NCBI RefSeq assembly: GCF_002803605.1 | Contig: NZ_PHRG01000018.1 | Coordinates: 1 to 48,864 of the forward strand | Length of the DNA stretch: 48,864 nucleotides | Reading direction: 5' to 3' | DNA from: Acinetobacter pseudolwoffii | GTDB lineage: Bacteria; Pseudomonadota; Gammaproteobacteria; Pseudomonadales; Moraxellaceae | Shown here: positions 32,286 through 41,492 of the stretch, piece by piece | How the letters are laid out: each line of letters begins with the position of its first letter | How positions within the stretch are numbered: the first letter of the stretch is position 1 | Program-made: the position numbers and the translations under genes | The notes under the pieces: generated by a model | What the model was told of the DNA's origin: nothing | Databases searched by the model: none | The model's input: only the letters and a program-made list of their open reading frames with translations

Positions 32286-33269
32286 TTAAGCAGCTGTTTC
32301 GACTTCGAAATTTGCAGCCCATTCATTTAAAATGTCTTGATAAGGCTTAATGAAGTTTTCTTCTGTCCATTTACCTTGCTTAACCGCTAACTCACCACGT
32401 TCAACACGGTCATAAACGATACGTGTCAGTGAGTAATCGCCATAGCTCAAGCTTGGTTGATACTCCACACCTGCCGGAGAGTTGGTGTTGTAAATTTCAG
32501 GACGATAAATTTTTTGGAAACTTTCCATGGTCGCAATAGCACTGATCAATTCAAAATCAGTGTAATCACGGACCAAATCGCCAGCGAAATAGAATGCTAA
32601 TGGTGCATTACCACCTTCTGGTTTAAAGTAGCGTACACGTAAACCCATTTTTGCAAAATATTCATCGGTACGTGAATATTCATCATTTTTGTATTCCACA
32701 CCCAAAATAGGATGTACGTTGGCTGTACGGAAATACGTTTTAGAGGTTGAAACGCTTAAGCAAATGACAGGTTGTTTTTTAAATTCTGCTTTAAATACAT
32801 CTGAATTGACTAAATGTTGATAAAGCTTGCCATGTAGATTGCCAAAATCTTCAGGTTTTTCACCTACACCACAACCCAATTGTGGCAATACCACGCTGAA
32901 GTCGTAATCACGCACATAAGATGAGAAGCTATTGCCGATCATGCCTTCAATACGCTCATTGGTGTGGTGGTCAAGGATGGTACTTTTTAAAGTTTCAATA
33001 AATGGAAAGGTTTGACCATTGCCTTCGATATCAATTTCAGCCGAGATGATATCGATTTCAAGTGAATAGCGATCACCTTTTGGATTGTCCACGGTGGCCA
33101 AGCTATTGAAACGATTGTTGATCATTGCAAGGGTACGAGCAAGGTTTTCTTGGCGGCTTTCGCCACGTGCCAAATTAGCAAAGTTGGTGGTTAAACGTGT
33201 GTTGTTTGCAGGCGTATAGTTCTCATCAAAACGGATACGTTTAATTGAACATTGAAATGCTGTACTCAT
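32286..33269 (-). CDS. mesX: MesX (DUF1852) partner of MesD
   Basis: 327 residues of the DUF1852 family, beginning MSTAFQCSIKRIRFDENYTP. MesX is required with MesD for methionine synthesis in oxygen-grown Acinetobacter baylyi. It is soluble, with no signal peptide or membrane segment. It is the first gene of the minus-strand cluster mesX - mesD - flavin reductase - TSUP exporter. Its promoter region holds an 8-bp inverted repeat at 33369-33389. Confidence 0.83.
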   Translation of the reverse strand: MSTAFQCSIKRIRFDENYTPANNTRLTTNFANLARGESRQENLARTLAMINNRFNSLATVDNPKGDRYSLEIDIISAEIDIEGNGQTFPFIETLKSTILDHHTNERIEGMIGNSFSSYVRDYDFSVVLPQLGCGVGEKPEDFGNLHGKLYQHLVNSDVFKAEFKKQPVICLSVSTSKTYFRTANVHPILGVEYKNDEYSRTDEYFAKMGLRVRYFKPEGGNAPLAFYFAGDLVRDYTDFELISAIATMESFQKIYRPEIYNTNSPAGVEYQPSLSYGDYSLTRIVYDRVERGELAVKQGKWTEENFIKPYQDILNEWAANFEVETAA

Positions 33270-33368
33270 GGAGATAGGCCACCCTAAATTTTTATAAAAA
33301 GCTAAATTTCTGTATGGCTGTATTTAAGCGTGAATCATAACATGAGTAAAACGATATAAATTCAGCTT

Positions 33369-33389
33369 AAGATGAGAAATACTCATCTT
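33369..33389. promoter_or_regulatory. Operator-like inverted repeat upstream of mesX
   Basis: aagatgag - aaata - ctcatctt, perfect 8-bp arms, 100 bp upstream of the mesX start. Symmetry and position suggest a regulator site controlling the methionine genes. It does not closely match the E. coli MetJ or MetR consensus. Confidence 0.5.
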
Positions 33390-33482
33390 AATAAATTAAA
33401 GATGCTGAGGATTTTTAGTTATTCAGTAAGCTAAGCGGCTATCTAAAATCTTTATCTGAAATTGGTAATGTTTTTTGCAACT

Positions 33483-33875
33483 TGAACCGTACCGGGTTTG
33501 TCGGAGACCAACTTTCCTGCGATGAGAAGCGCATCACTTCGCAAGGGAACATCGAGCAAAACGAGATCTACATGATTTTCATCATGCTAAGCAAATCAAA
33601 CGAATTTGGAAAGAAAGTTCGGGCCGGTATGGCGTTCGTAAAGTCTGGCAACAACTGCAACGAGAAGTTATGTTATTGCGCGCTATACAGTTCTCGATTG
33701 ATGCAAAATCTTGAAATACAAGGTGTATGGCGTGGTAATAATACAGATATGGTGCTTGATGCGCTGAGTTATGTGTCGTCTTTTGAGCTTGAAGCAATGT
33801 ACGATTATAAGATTAACCCGTTAGGTCAGGTGGCCTAACTTAAATAAAAGTCTCCGACAAACCCGGTACGGTTCA
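33483..33875 (+). mobile_element. Internally deleted IS3-type element (393 bp)
   Basis: The 26-bp terminus tgaaccgtaccgggtttgtc-ggagac (33483-33508) is repeated in perfect inverse at 33850-33875. Inside are scraps of an IS3-type transposase (GRYGVRKVW, SRLMQNLEIQGVWRG) out of frame with each other. Autonomous IS3 members are about 1.2-1.3 kb, so this is a non-autonomous, MITE-like derivative. It sits inside an IS5-type transposase gene. Confidence 0.82.
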
Positions 33876-34241
33876 TTGCAGATCGGCAAGGGCATGCGGT
33901 GATTCCACCTAGAAAAAATGCGAAACCATGGAAAGATACAAAGAGTAGCTCGCTAGAGCGAAATGAATTACTTCGAACAGTTAAGCGTTTAGGCAGGACA
34001 CTATGGAAAAAATGGTCAGGCTATCATCGGCGAAGTTTGGTTGAAACTAAGATGCATTGCATCAAATTATTAGGAGATAAAATCAGTGCAAGGAGTTTTG
34101 ATAGCCAAGTGAATGAGATCCATGCACGTGTAGCAGTCCTTAACAGATTTACGGAATTAGGTCGACCACTTACCCAAGTTACGCCTTAAATTTGGCTCAA
34201 TTAGGGGCGCTTTGCATTTCAAATCTTTGTGCAACAAAGCC
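33876..34241 (+). pseudogene. IS5-family transposase C-terminal fragment and right end
   Basis: The frame reads IADRQGHAVIPPRKNAKPW, then the third-catalytic-residue region GYHRRSLVETKMHCIKLLG, and a stop at 34189. The right terminal repeat tgcaacaaagcc ends at 34241. The N-terminal part is missing; the left limit is the inserted IS3-type derivative. It complements the fragment at 1-211. Confidence 0.82.
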
Positions 34242-34331
34242 GATCGAAATGATAAAGTCATAAATTGCTTTTCAAAAAAAAAGAAACTAATATGTTTCTT
34301 ACAGAACCTAAAAGCAATAAATGCATCTACA

Positions 34332-34640
34332 ATGAATAAGTCTTTACTTCAGCAAATCAAAAAAAGACGAACCCAATTGGGCTTAAAACAAGTTGATATG
34401 CAATCCCGTACAGGCATTTCAAGACAGCAGTACCAAAAACTGGAAAGTCAGGGCAACCCTCGATTAGAGACCTTAGAAATTATAGCGGCAGGATTAAATG
34501 CTCAACTGATGCTCATCCCTGATGATAAGGTTCATTTGATCAGACAATTATTGAATGATGAAATTAAAGTCACTATTGAAGATCAGGATGACTTAATGAC
34601 TAACCCATGGAAGGGTCTTCTCGGAGGAGAGGAACCATGA
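34332..34640 (+). CDS. hipB: HipB-type antitoxin/regulator
   Basis: 102 residues with an XRE helix-turn-helix (about residues 10-65, LGLKQVDMQSRTGISRQQYQKLESQGNP). The start at ATG 34332 (MNKSLLQQIKKRR) is preferred over an ATG at 34212 whose codons lie inside the IS5 right end. It overlaps the next gene by ATGA, so it is translationally coupled to HipA. It would bind HipA and repress the operon. Confidence 0.85.
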   Translation: MNKSLLQQIKKRRTQLGLKQVDMQSRTGISRQQYQKLESQGNPRLETLEIIAAGLNAQLMLIPDDKVHLIRQLLNDEIKVTIEDQDDLMTNPWKGLLGGEEP

Positions 34641-35926
34641 ATACTGTTGCCGTCCTGAAATTAACATTACATCACGGTATCGTTGGATACTTGGCAGGAT
34701 TTCAGAGCGGAAAAAATATTCTGGTTTTTACAGATTCTTTCCGCTCTGATCAGCAACGCCCGACCTTGAGCCTGCTGACTTCCCCCTTGTATCCTCAAGT
34801 GGATAAAATTTTAGAAAAGACCTATGTTACACATCAGCGTTTACATCCCTTGCTATCAAACTTGCTACCAGAAGGTGCATTACGCGAACTGATTGCACAA
34901 AGCCTCAAAGTACATATAGACAATGAATTTCAGTTATTGGCAGCTTTAGGTCATGATTTACCTGGAGCACTCATTGCGACTCCATTAGATCCAGAAGAAA
35001 TTCCAGATGAAATAAAATTCAAACTGCAGATCTCTAATCCAGATCAGATCTTAAAGCAAGAGATTCGAACAGATAATAAGTTTTCCTTGGCCGGCGTCCA
35101 AATGAAGTTTTCCATGAAAGCCAAAGATGGGCGTTTTACACTAGTCCAGGCAACGGAATCGTCTCTACTCGGGGACTGGATTATCAAAACTCCTTCTTCC
35201 AGACATGCTTTTGTTCCGCTAAATGAATATTCTATGATGAGCCTTGCCAAAACGGTCGGAATAGATGTCCCTGAGATTCGCTTGGTGGATATGGCCCTTT
35301 TACAAGACCTTCCACCATTAAATTTACCCCAAGAGCAATATGCTTTCGCAATCAAAAGATTTGATAGACAGAGTACTGCTGATACTACAGAGCTTATTCA
35401 CATCGAAGACTTTGCTCAGATCTTCGGTGCATATCCACAGCAGAAATACAGCACCACAAATTATGAGCAGATAGGAAAGATCATTTATCAATTTTCAGAT
35501 AACAAAATTCTTGATATTCAGCAATTTGCCAGCCGCTTACTTGTCAACATTTTGCTCGCCAATGGAGATGCACACTTAAAAAACTGGAGTATGATTTATC
35601 AGGACAAAAGAACACCAAGATTATCTCCCGCATACGATATATTGATGACTAGTGTATATATTGAAAATGAGCTTCATTTCGCATTGAATCTTGCCAAAAA
35701 TAAAGATTGGTATTTAGCTGAGATGAAACACTTTGAACAATGGGCTGAAAAAGTCGGTGTTCCATGGCGTGTTATTGAAAAACAACTTCACGCCATTATG
35801 GACAAAGCACGGTCAGTATGGCCAGCGCTATTACTAGACTTACCTATGATTTCTGTTCATAAAGAAAAATTAAGAGAACATTGGAAAAAATTGCATCCAG
35901 ACTTTCAGATACTTACAGATGATTAG
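34637..35926 (+). CDS. hipA: HipA-type Ser/Thr kinase toxin
   Basis: About 429 residues. The N-terminal HipA domain includes LLPEGALRELIAQ and GHDLPGALIA, the glycine-rich/ATP region is KFSLAGVQMKFS, and the kinase catalytic loop NGDAHLKNWS with metal motif SPAYDI lies at about residues 310-340. E. coli HipA phosphorylates glutamyl-tRNA synthetase and induces dormancy; the target here is not known. The start is ATG 34637 overlapping the hipB stop. A decayed hipA lies at 39404-39776. Confidence 0.87.
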   Translation: MNTVAVLKLTLHHGIVGYLAGFQSGKNILVFTDSFRSDQQRPTLSLLTSPLYPQVDKILEKTYVTHQRLHPLLSNLLPEGALRELIAQSLKVHIDNEFQLLAALGHDLPGALIATPLDPEEIPDEIKFKLQISNPDQILKQEIRTDNKFSLAGVQMKFSMKAKDGRFTLVQATESSLLGDWIIKTPSSRHAFVPLNEYSMMSLAKTVGIDVPEIRLVDMALLQDLPPLNLPQEQYAFAIKRFDRQSTADTTELIHIEDFAQIFGAYPQQKYSTTNYEQIGKIIYQFSDNKILDIQQFASRLLVNILLANGDAHLKNWSMIYQDKRTPRLSPAYDILMTSVYIENELHFALNLAKNKDWYLAEMKHFEQWAEKVGVPWRVIEKQLHAIMDKARSVWPALLLDLPMISVHKEKLREHWKKLHPDFQILTDD

Positions 35927-35944
35927 AGGAAACCTGTAACCAAG

Positions 35945-38900
35945 CTAAAATTTCTCAAACAATTTCATCACATCATTTTCCGTCAGTTTCGCTTCTCCCT
36001 CATGATCTGTGCTTAGAATAGACTGTGCCAGTTCTGCTTTATTCTGCTGCAAGGCAATAATTTTTTCTTCTATGCTTTTATTGGTAATCAGCTTATACAC
36101 AAATACCGGCTTGTCCTGTCCAATCCGCCATGCACGATCTGAAGCTTGATCTTCAGCAGCAGGGTTCCACCATGGATCATAGTGAATGACCGTATCTGCG
36201 GCAGTTAGATTCAGACCGACCCCTCCTGCTTTCAGACTGATTAAAAATACTGGCACTTGTCCAGACTGAAATGCTGTAATGACTTCATCTCGCTTTTTGG
36301 TCTTTCCAGTCAGCTTCACATAGCCAATTTCTGCGTGATAGAGCTGTTGTTCAATCAGTTCCAACATTGAGGTAAACTGAGAGAAAATAAGAATTTTTCG
36401 TCCCTCTTCCACCATTGGAACAACCATATCCATCAACTGTTCAAGTTTGGCAGAATACGCCTGCCCGGTTTTAACTGAATCCAGTTTCAGCAAGCTAGGA
36501 TGACAACAGACCTGACGCAGCTTCAGCAAGGCATCTAAAATTTGGATTTGACTACGCTTAAAGCCTTTTTCTGCCACAATTTTCTGAATATTTGCCTGCA
36601 TCGTGGCGCGAACAGCCTCATATAGCTTGGATTGCTGCTCATTCATGTCAATATTGACTTCAATCGTGGTTTTTTCAGGCAATTCCTTGGCAACGTCAGT
36701 TTTCAAGCGACGTAAAATAAAGGGTTTAATGCGGTTTACCAACTTTTGCCTTAACTGCTGATCGCCGCGTTTTTCAATAGGATAGCGGTACTTTTTATTA
36801 AAGATTTCTTGTGAATATAAAAATCCTGGCATTAGAAAATAAAATAGTGCCCACAGCTCACCCAAATGATTTTCCATAGGTGTACCAGTTAGACATAGAC
36901 GATGTCGCGCTGTTAATTGCCGTACTACCTGTGCAGCTTTGGCACGCGGATTTTTAATATTCTGCGCTTCATCCAGAATGAGTTGATGATATTCATATTG
37001 CTTCAGTTGCTCTTCATCTCTCGCCAAGAGCGGGTAGGTGGTTAACACAATGTCATAGTGTGAAATCTGCTCAAAATACTGATGGCGGTCGGGGCCTTGT
37101 AGCAGCAGTACCTTGAGCTCAGGGGTAAATTTTTCCGCTTCTTTGAACCAGTTATGCATCAGCGATGTGGGTGCAACAATTAAGGCGGGTCTGTCCTGCA
37201 AATGACCAGCCTGCTTTTCCATGAGTAAGTGGGCTAAAGTTTGTGCTGTTTTACCCAAACCCATATCATCCGCCAGAATCCCGCCATGCTGGGTTTCCCT
37301 TAAAAACTGTAACCAGCCTAGGCCCTGCTGCTGGTATGGACGTAATTCCCCCTGAAAACCTTGTGGTGTCGGCAGTTGTTGCTGATAGCCTTGTTTGAAT
37401 TTCTGCGCAAATTGCTGCAGGCGATTACTGACCTGCCACACCATCCCCAGATGATGCTGTAATTCTAATAGTTGACTCGCATCATAGCGATCTATGCTAC
37501 GCTCTTCTTGCTGTAAAATGCTCTGCAGATGCAACAATACCGGCTTAATGTCCTTTGCGGATAAAGCCAAATCTGGTTGATCCGCTGCAGTTTTCAGGGT
37601 GAAAATTTGACTGTCATTCAGATGACCAAAAATCCGTGGATCAAGTAAATCAGGCTGTTCTTTCACCAAAGCCACAAGTGCATCGAGTAAATCATAGCTA
37701 TTGCCTGCACTGTCCTGAACGGTCGCCCCGATATTGAACCAGTCTTGTTGGCTTTCAGATTCAGTGATGGAAATATTTAAATTTTCAACATATTGCAGCT
37801 TAAATGGGCTGTGTTCCAGATGCTCTATCTGCCATCCAATCAATTCAATTTGATTGATGGGCATCAGCTGTTTGATCCAGTCTCCATAGAACGCAAAAAC
37901 CATAGAATCAAGACGTTGTTTATCCAGTTTTAATTGCTGGTAATAATTAAGATCTTTCACCCACTTCAGTGATTCGACCAATAGCTGTAAACGCTGGATT
38001 GACTGTTGTTCCTGAACTAAGTCCCGAAGCTGTCGCACCATTTTGCCATGCTGCTCACCAATAAAACTGTCACCTGATGTACCTGCTTTTATTCGTCCGC
38101 CTACATAGGAGAATTCAATTTCGGCACAAACAGACTCTTCCCATTTCCAATCAAATTTATCTAAAACACCGAAGCGTAAAATTGGCTGGGGACTTCCCTC
38201 AAGGACATCAATATGCTGAATAGACTCGGGCTGAGGCAGATTTTTCACGTCTGAATATTGATGAGTCAGTTTCTCAAACTCTGGCAAGAGCATAGATGGA
38301 AGATCAGGCATCTGTAAAAAATGGTACAGAAGATTTGCCGTATATTCACCATATAACTGGCCCACCGTGTTCTGTTGAATATCCACATAACATGGGGGAT
38401 GGCTCGCGAGAATCTGAATATGTGGATTTGATTTCAAATCGAGTCGAATATCACCATTGACCAATTCAATGTTTAAATGCTCTGTCTGTTTGTTTACACC
38501 TTGTTGCCAGATCAGTTCGATGTGATAGCCTTGTTCTGACCATTGAAGTGCAGTATGGCTCTTTTTTTGCCAGTACACATCGCCACTTTGAATAAAAGAT
38601 TTGAAATGTTCCAATAAAATTCTGGAGATATCAAGATTGCTTTGATAAAAGCGTTCGTCACTGTTTATTTTGGCATAATAATAAATCTGGTTAAATAATT
38701 GTCGTTTTTGTTCAGGTAAAGTCAGATGCTTTCTGGTGATATTTTCATATTGGGTATAATAACTTTCCCCCGCAATTGAGCCGTTTTTATTGCGTCTGGC
38801 CTTCTGAACATCAACTGTCAATTTCTTTAAGCTGACAGACTGATCTAGCAGGTAAATTAAATAATTGTTTGTTTTGACAGATTGCTCTGGTTCAGTCTGT

Positions 38901-39292
38901 TGTAAATACCGTTTAAAATCATTCAACCAGCGCTGCGCCTGATCATCCCCCCGTTGGCGTTTTGCGATTCCCTGCGAGGATTGAGATTCAGCATAACGCT
39001 GTTGAAATTCCTGACGATATTCTTGAAAGAATAATCGCGCTAAAGCAGCAGCATGTTTACAGTTATATCCAACCGGACAAGTGCAGTCGTCATCGATTAA
39101 ACGGTCTTTTTTAAGATTATAGGTAATCGCGGTATCGTAATAATCTGTCCCTTCAATTTGAGCATACATCGTGACATCATCATTTTCTTCAAAGAACTCA
39201 ATTGTTTCTCTATCAATGTGTTTAGCATAGCTCAGACTGCGCTGAAGAGTTGCAGTACTAAAGCGAGATAGAAAATTGATCAATGAGGACAT
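35945..39292 (-). CDS. SNF2-family helicase with SWIM zinc finger
   Basis: About 1115 residues. The N-terminal SWIM zinc finger has Cys70, Cys72, Cys78 and His80 (CTCPVGYNCKH). A C-terminal SWI2/SNF2 ATPase holds motif I GILADDMGLGKTAQ, the Walker B-like LILDEAQNIKNP, motif III LTGTPMENHLGELW and motif VI SDRAWRIGQ. Such proteins are DNA-dependent ATP translocases of unclear role in bacteria. The start is ATG 39292 (MSSLINFLSR); an ATG at 39322 would add ten hydrophobic residues. It stands alone and converges with hipA. Confidence 0.9.
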   Translation of the reverse strand: MSSLINFLSRFSTATLQRSLSYAKHIDRETIEFFEENDDVTMYAQIEGTDYYDTAITYNLKKDRLIDDDCTCPVGYNCKHAAALARLFFQEYRQEFQQRYAESQSSQGIAKRQRGDDQAQRWLNDFKRYLQQTEPEQSVKTNNYLIYLLDQSVSLKKLTVDVQKARRNKNGSIAGESYYTQYENITRKHLTLPEQKRQLFNQIYYYAKINSDERFYQSNLDISRILLEHFKSFIQSGDVYWQKKSHTALQWSEQGYHIELIWQQGVNKQTEHLNIELVNGDIRLDLKSNPHIQILASHPPCYVDIQQNTVGQLYGEYTANLLYHFLQMPDLPSMLLPEFEKLTHQYSDVKNLPQPESIQHIDVLEGSPQPILRFGVLDKFDWKWEESVCAEIEFSYVGGRIKAGTSGDSFIGEQHGKMVRQLRDLVQEQQSIQRLQLLVESLKWVKDLNYYQQLKLDKQRLDSMVFAFYGDWIKQLMPINQIELIGWQIEHLEHSPFKLQYVENLNISITESESQQDWFNIGATVQDSAGNSYDLLDALVALVKEQPDLLDPRIFGHLNDSQIFTLKTAADQPDLALSAKDIKPVLLHLQSILQQEERSIDRYDASQLLELQHHLGMVWQVSNRLQQFAQKFKQGYQQQLPTPQGFQGELRPYQQQGLGWLQFLRETQHGGILADDMGLGKTAQTLAHLLMEKQAGHLQDRPALIVAPTSLMHNWFKEAEKFTPELKVLLLQGPDRHQYFEQISHYDIVLTTYPLLARDEEQLKQYEYHQLILDEAQNIKNPRAKAAQVVRQLTARHRLCLTGTPMENHLGELWALFYFLMPGFLYSQEIFNKKYRYPIEKRGDQQLRQKLVNRIKPFILRRLKTDVAKELPEKTTIEVNIDMNEQQSKLYEAVRATMQANIQKIVAEKGFKRSQIQILDALLKLRQVCCHPSLLKLDSVKTGQAYSAKLEQLMDMVVPMVEEGRKILIFSQFTSMLELIEQQLYHAEIGYVKLTGKTKKRDEVITAFQSGQVPVFLISLKAGGVGLNLTAADTVIHYDPWWNPAAEDQASDRAWRIGQDKPVFVYKLITNKSIEEKIIALQQNKAELAQSILSTDHEGEAKLTENDVMKLFEKF

Positions 39293-39403
39293 AATTACCA
39301 GAAACCAAAAATGTTTATACAATTATAACGGACAAAGCTGTCATTTCAGAACAGTAGTGCTCGCCAACGTATCAAAAGGAAATAAATCCATGCTCAAAAA
39401 CTT

Positions 39404-39776
39404 AATGTTTACTACAATGGATGGGGTGAATATTGGCTTTGGGGTACATTGGTCTCCTCAACCGCAATCACAGGTCGGCCATTAATCGCCTTTGAATACA
39501 GTGCAGAAGCGATCAGTAAAGGTTTAGAACTTTCCTGCACATCAAATGGATATCATGGGTGAGGCACTGAATATTCCTCGACAAGCTCTTGTGAAACTTG
39601 GTACTCAGGAAGCGGAACTTTGTGTCCAAGAAGTCGATGAAATTATTGGCTCGATTTGTAAGGTTGCAATCCGATTCAGCAATATCGCTCATGACCTATT
39701 ACCTGGACAAATTCAAGCAGAGACTCTCCAACTGATCCAAAATAGGATTGAGCATAATATTCATTTATTGCACTAA
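39404..39776 (+). pseudogene. Degraded hipA remnant
   Basis: One frame reads LNVYYNGWGEYWLWGTLVSS and continues TAITGRPLIAFEYSAEAISKGLELS, a HipA-type N-terminus, then stops near 39562. A second frame gives the C-terminal DIMGEALNIPRQALVKLGTQ to IEHNIHLLH end. The kinase middle is deleted. It is a different HipA from the intact one at 34637. Confidence 0.72.
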
Positions 39777-39805
39777 ATAGCCTTCACAAAGCTTCTATGA
39801 AGGGC

Positions 39806-41488
39806 TTACTCTAACCGTTGTTTTATCACGGCATAAGCTACACCAGTCACCACACTTCCAATCGCAATCGCCAATAAATATTTTAATGGATAATTCATCG
39901 CATTCGGAATGATCAGTACCATTACACCGCCATGAGGAGTGACTAGTTCACATTTAAATAATGCAACCAAAGCCCCAGTTACAGCACCACCTGCGATCGC
40001 GCATGGAAGCACTCGAATCGGGTCTTTGGCAGCAAACGGAATAGCCCCTTCCGAAATGAAACATAGGCCCAGAACTACAGCAGCCTTCCCTGCATCTTGC
40101 TCAGGTTTGGCAAATTTATGCTTTGCCAGAAAAGTTGCAATTGCCATACCCAATGGCGGTACCATACCCGCAGCCATGGTAATCGCCATCGGTCCGTATG
40201 TTTGTGACGTAAGTAAGCCCACCGTAAAGGCATAAGCCGCTTTATTTATTGGCCCCCCAACATCAATACACATCATACTCCCAAGGATAATCCCCATGAT
40301 CATGGCATTGGTCGTCCCCATATTGGCAAGGAAGTGTGTGAGTAATTCAAACAATTGTGCAACAGGCTGTCCAACCACATAAATCATGATTAAACCAACA
40401 GCTAAACTCGCTAATAGTGGAATAATCAAAATTGGTTTTAATGCTTCTAGGCTACTTGGGAGTTTAAGCTGTTTCGATAAAAATAACGCAATATAACCTG
40501 CAATAAAACCTGCAACTAATCCACCGAGAAAGCCTGCCTCTAATTGTGTTGCAAGTAAACCGCCAATCAAACCTGGAGTTAAACCCGGACGATCCGCAAT
40601 AGAATAAGCAATGTAACCTGCCAGCATAGGTACCATAAGAGTAAATGCTGCAGCACCTATTTGCTTTAAGGATGCGGCAAAGCTTCCTTCAACAGGGTTG
40701 AGGCCAAACATAAACGAGATGGCAATGATCAAACCGCCCGCCACCACCATCGGCAGCATGAAAGACACCCCTGTTAAAAGGTGTTTATAAATTCCAGTTT
40801 TTTCTTTGTTTTCATTTTCTGTCTTAGTGGCTGTTTGCTTACCCGTTTCAAGCACTTTGGCTTCAGCAATTGCATTTGCAAAAGTCTTATCCGTTTGCTT
40901 AAGAGCAAATCCTGTACTGCAGCGATATACACGTTTGCCTACAAAGCGATCTGTATTGACCTCAATATCCGTTGCTAAGATCACGACATCTGCTTTGGCA
41001 ATACTTTCTGCCGATAAAACATTTTTAGCCCCAACCGATCCTTGGGTTTCAACATCAATCTGATAACCGTACTTTACTGCACCTTGTTGTAAGGCTTCGG
41101 CCGCCATAAACGTATGCGCAACACCAGTTGGACATGCTGTAATGGCGACAAACCGTGTAACCCCTACATTGGCTGCAATAGTTTCATCTAAAGCATCTGA
41201 ATGCTCAAGAACTTGTTGCAAAAGCATGATCGCATCGTGTTGTGCGTTATTCAAACCAATGACTTTCACAACCTTGTCACGCAGTTGATCCGCTTCTGCC
41301 GACTTCTGTCCTACAAAAACAACCGTATCAATAACATTTGATAAATCGAGATGCTCGACTGATGTCGCCACATGATTGGAAATACCAAGTGCTGTCGCTG
41401 CTTTGGACAGTTTTTTGGACAAAATCACTGCATTAATCGGCTGCTCGGGACTATGTGGCACAAATAAAATATGTTTTATCTCTGGCAT
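39806..41488 (-). CDS. fruA: PTS fructose transporter EIIBC
   Basis: 560 residues, the size of E. coli FruA. Two EIIB-like domains come first (about 1-100 and 110-210), the second with phospho-Cys119 (ITACPTGVAHTFMAAEAL). A membrane EIIC domain with about ten segments follows. It imports fructose and releases fructose 1-phosphate. It is the last gene of the minus-strand operon fruB-fruK-fruA, only 4 bp after fruK. Confidence 0.92.
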   Translation of the reverse strand: MPEIKHILFVPHSPEQPINAVILSKKLSKAATALGISNHVATSVEHLDLSNVIDTVVFVGQKSAEADQLRDKVVKVIGLNNAQHDAIMLLQQVLEHSDALDETIAANVGVTRFVAITACPTGVAHTFMAAEALQQGAVKYGYQIDVETQGSVGAKNVLSAESIAKADVVILATDIEVNTDRFVGKRVYRCSTGFALKQTDKTFANAIAEAKVLETGKQTATKTENENKEKTGIYKHLLTGVSFMLPMVVAGGLIIAISFMFGLNPVEGSFAASLKQIGAAAFTLMVPMLAGYIAYSIADRPGLTPGLIGGLLATQLEAGFLGGLVAGFIAGYIALFLSKQLKLPSSLEALKPILIIPLLASLAVGLIMIYVVGQPVAQLFELLTHFLANMGTTNAMIMGIILGSMMCIDVGGPINKAAYAFTVGLLTSQTYGPMAITMAAGMVPPLGMAIATFLAKHKFAKPEQDAGKAAVVLGLCFISEGAIPFAAKDPIRVLPCAIAGGAVTGALVALFKCELVTPHGGVMVLIIPNAMNYPLKYLLAIAIGSVVTGVAYAVIKQRLE

Positions 41489-41492
41489 CGTA

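Noticed and set aside
33582..33838. Open frames inside the small IS3 derivative as new genes
   Set aside because: They are frame-shifted scraps of an IS3-type transposase between perfect terminal repeats.
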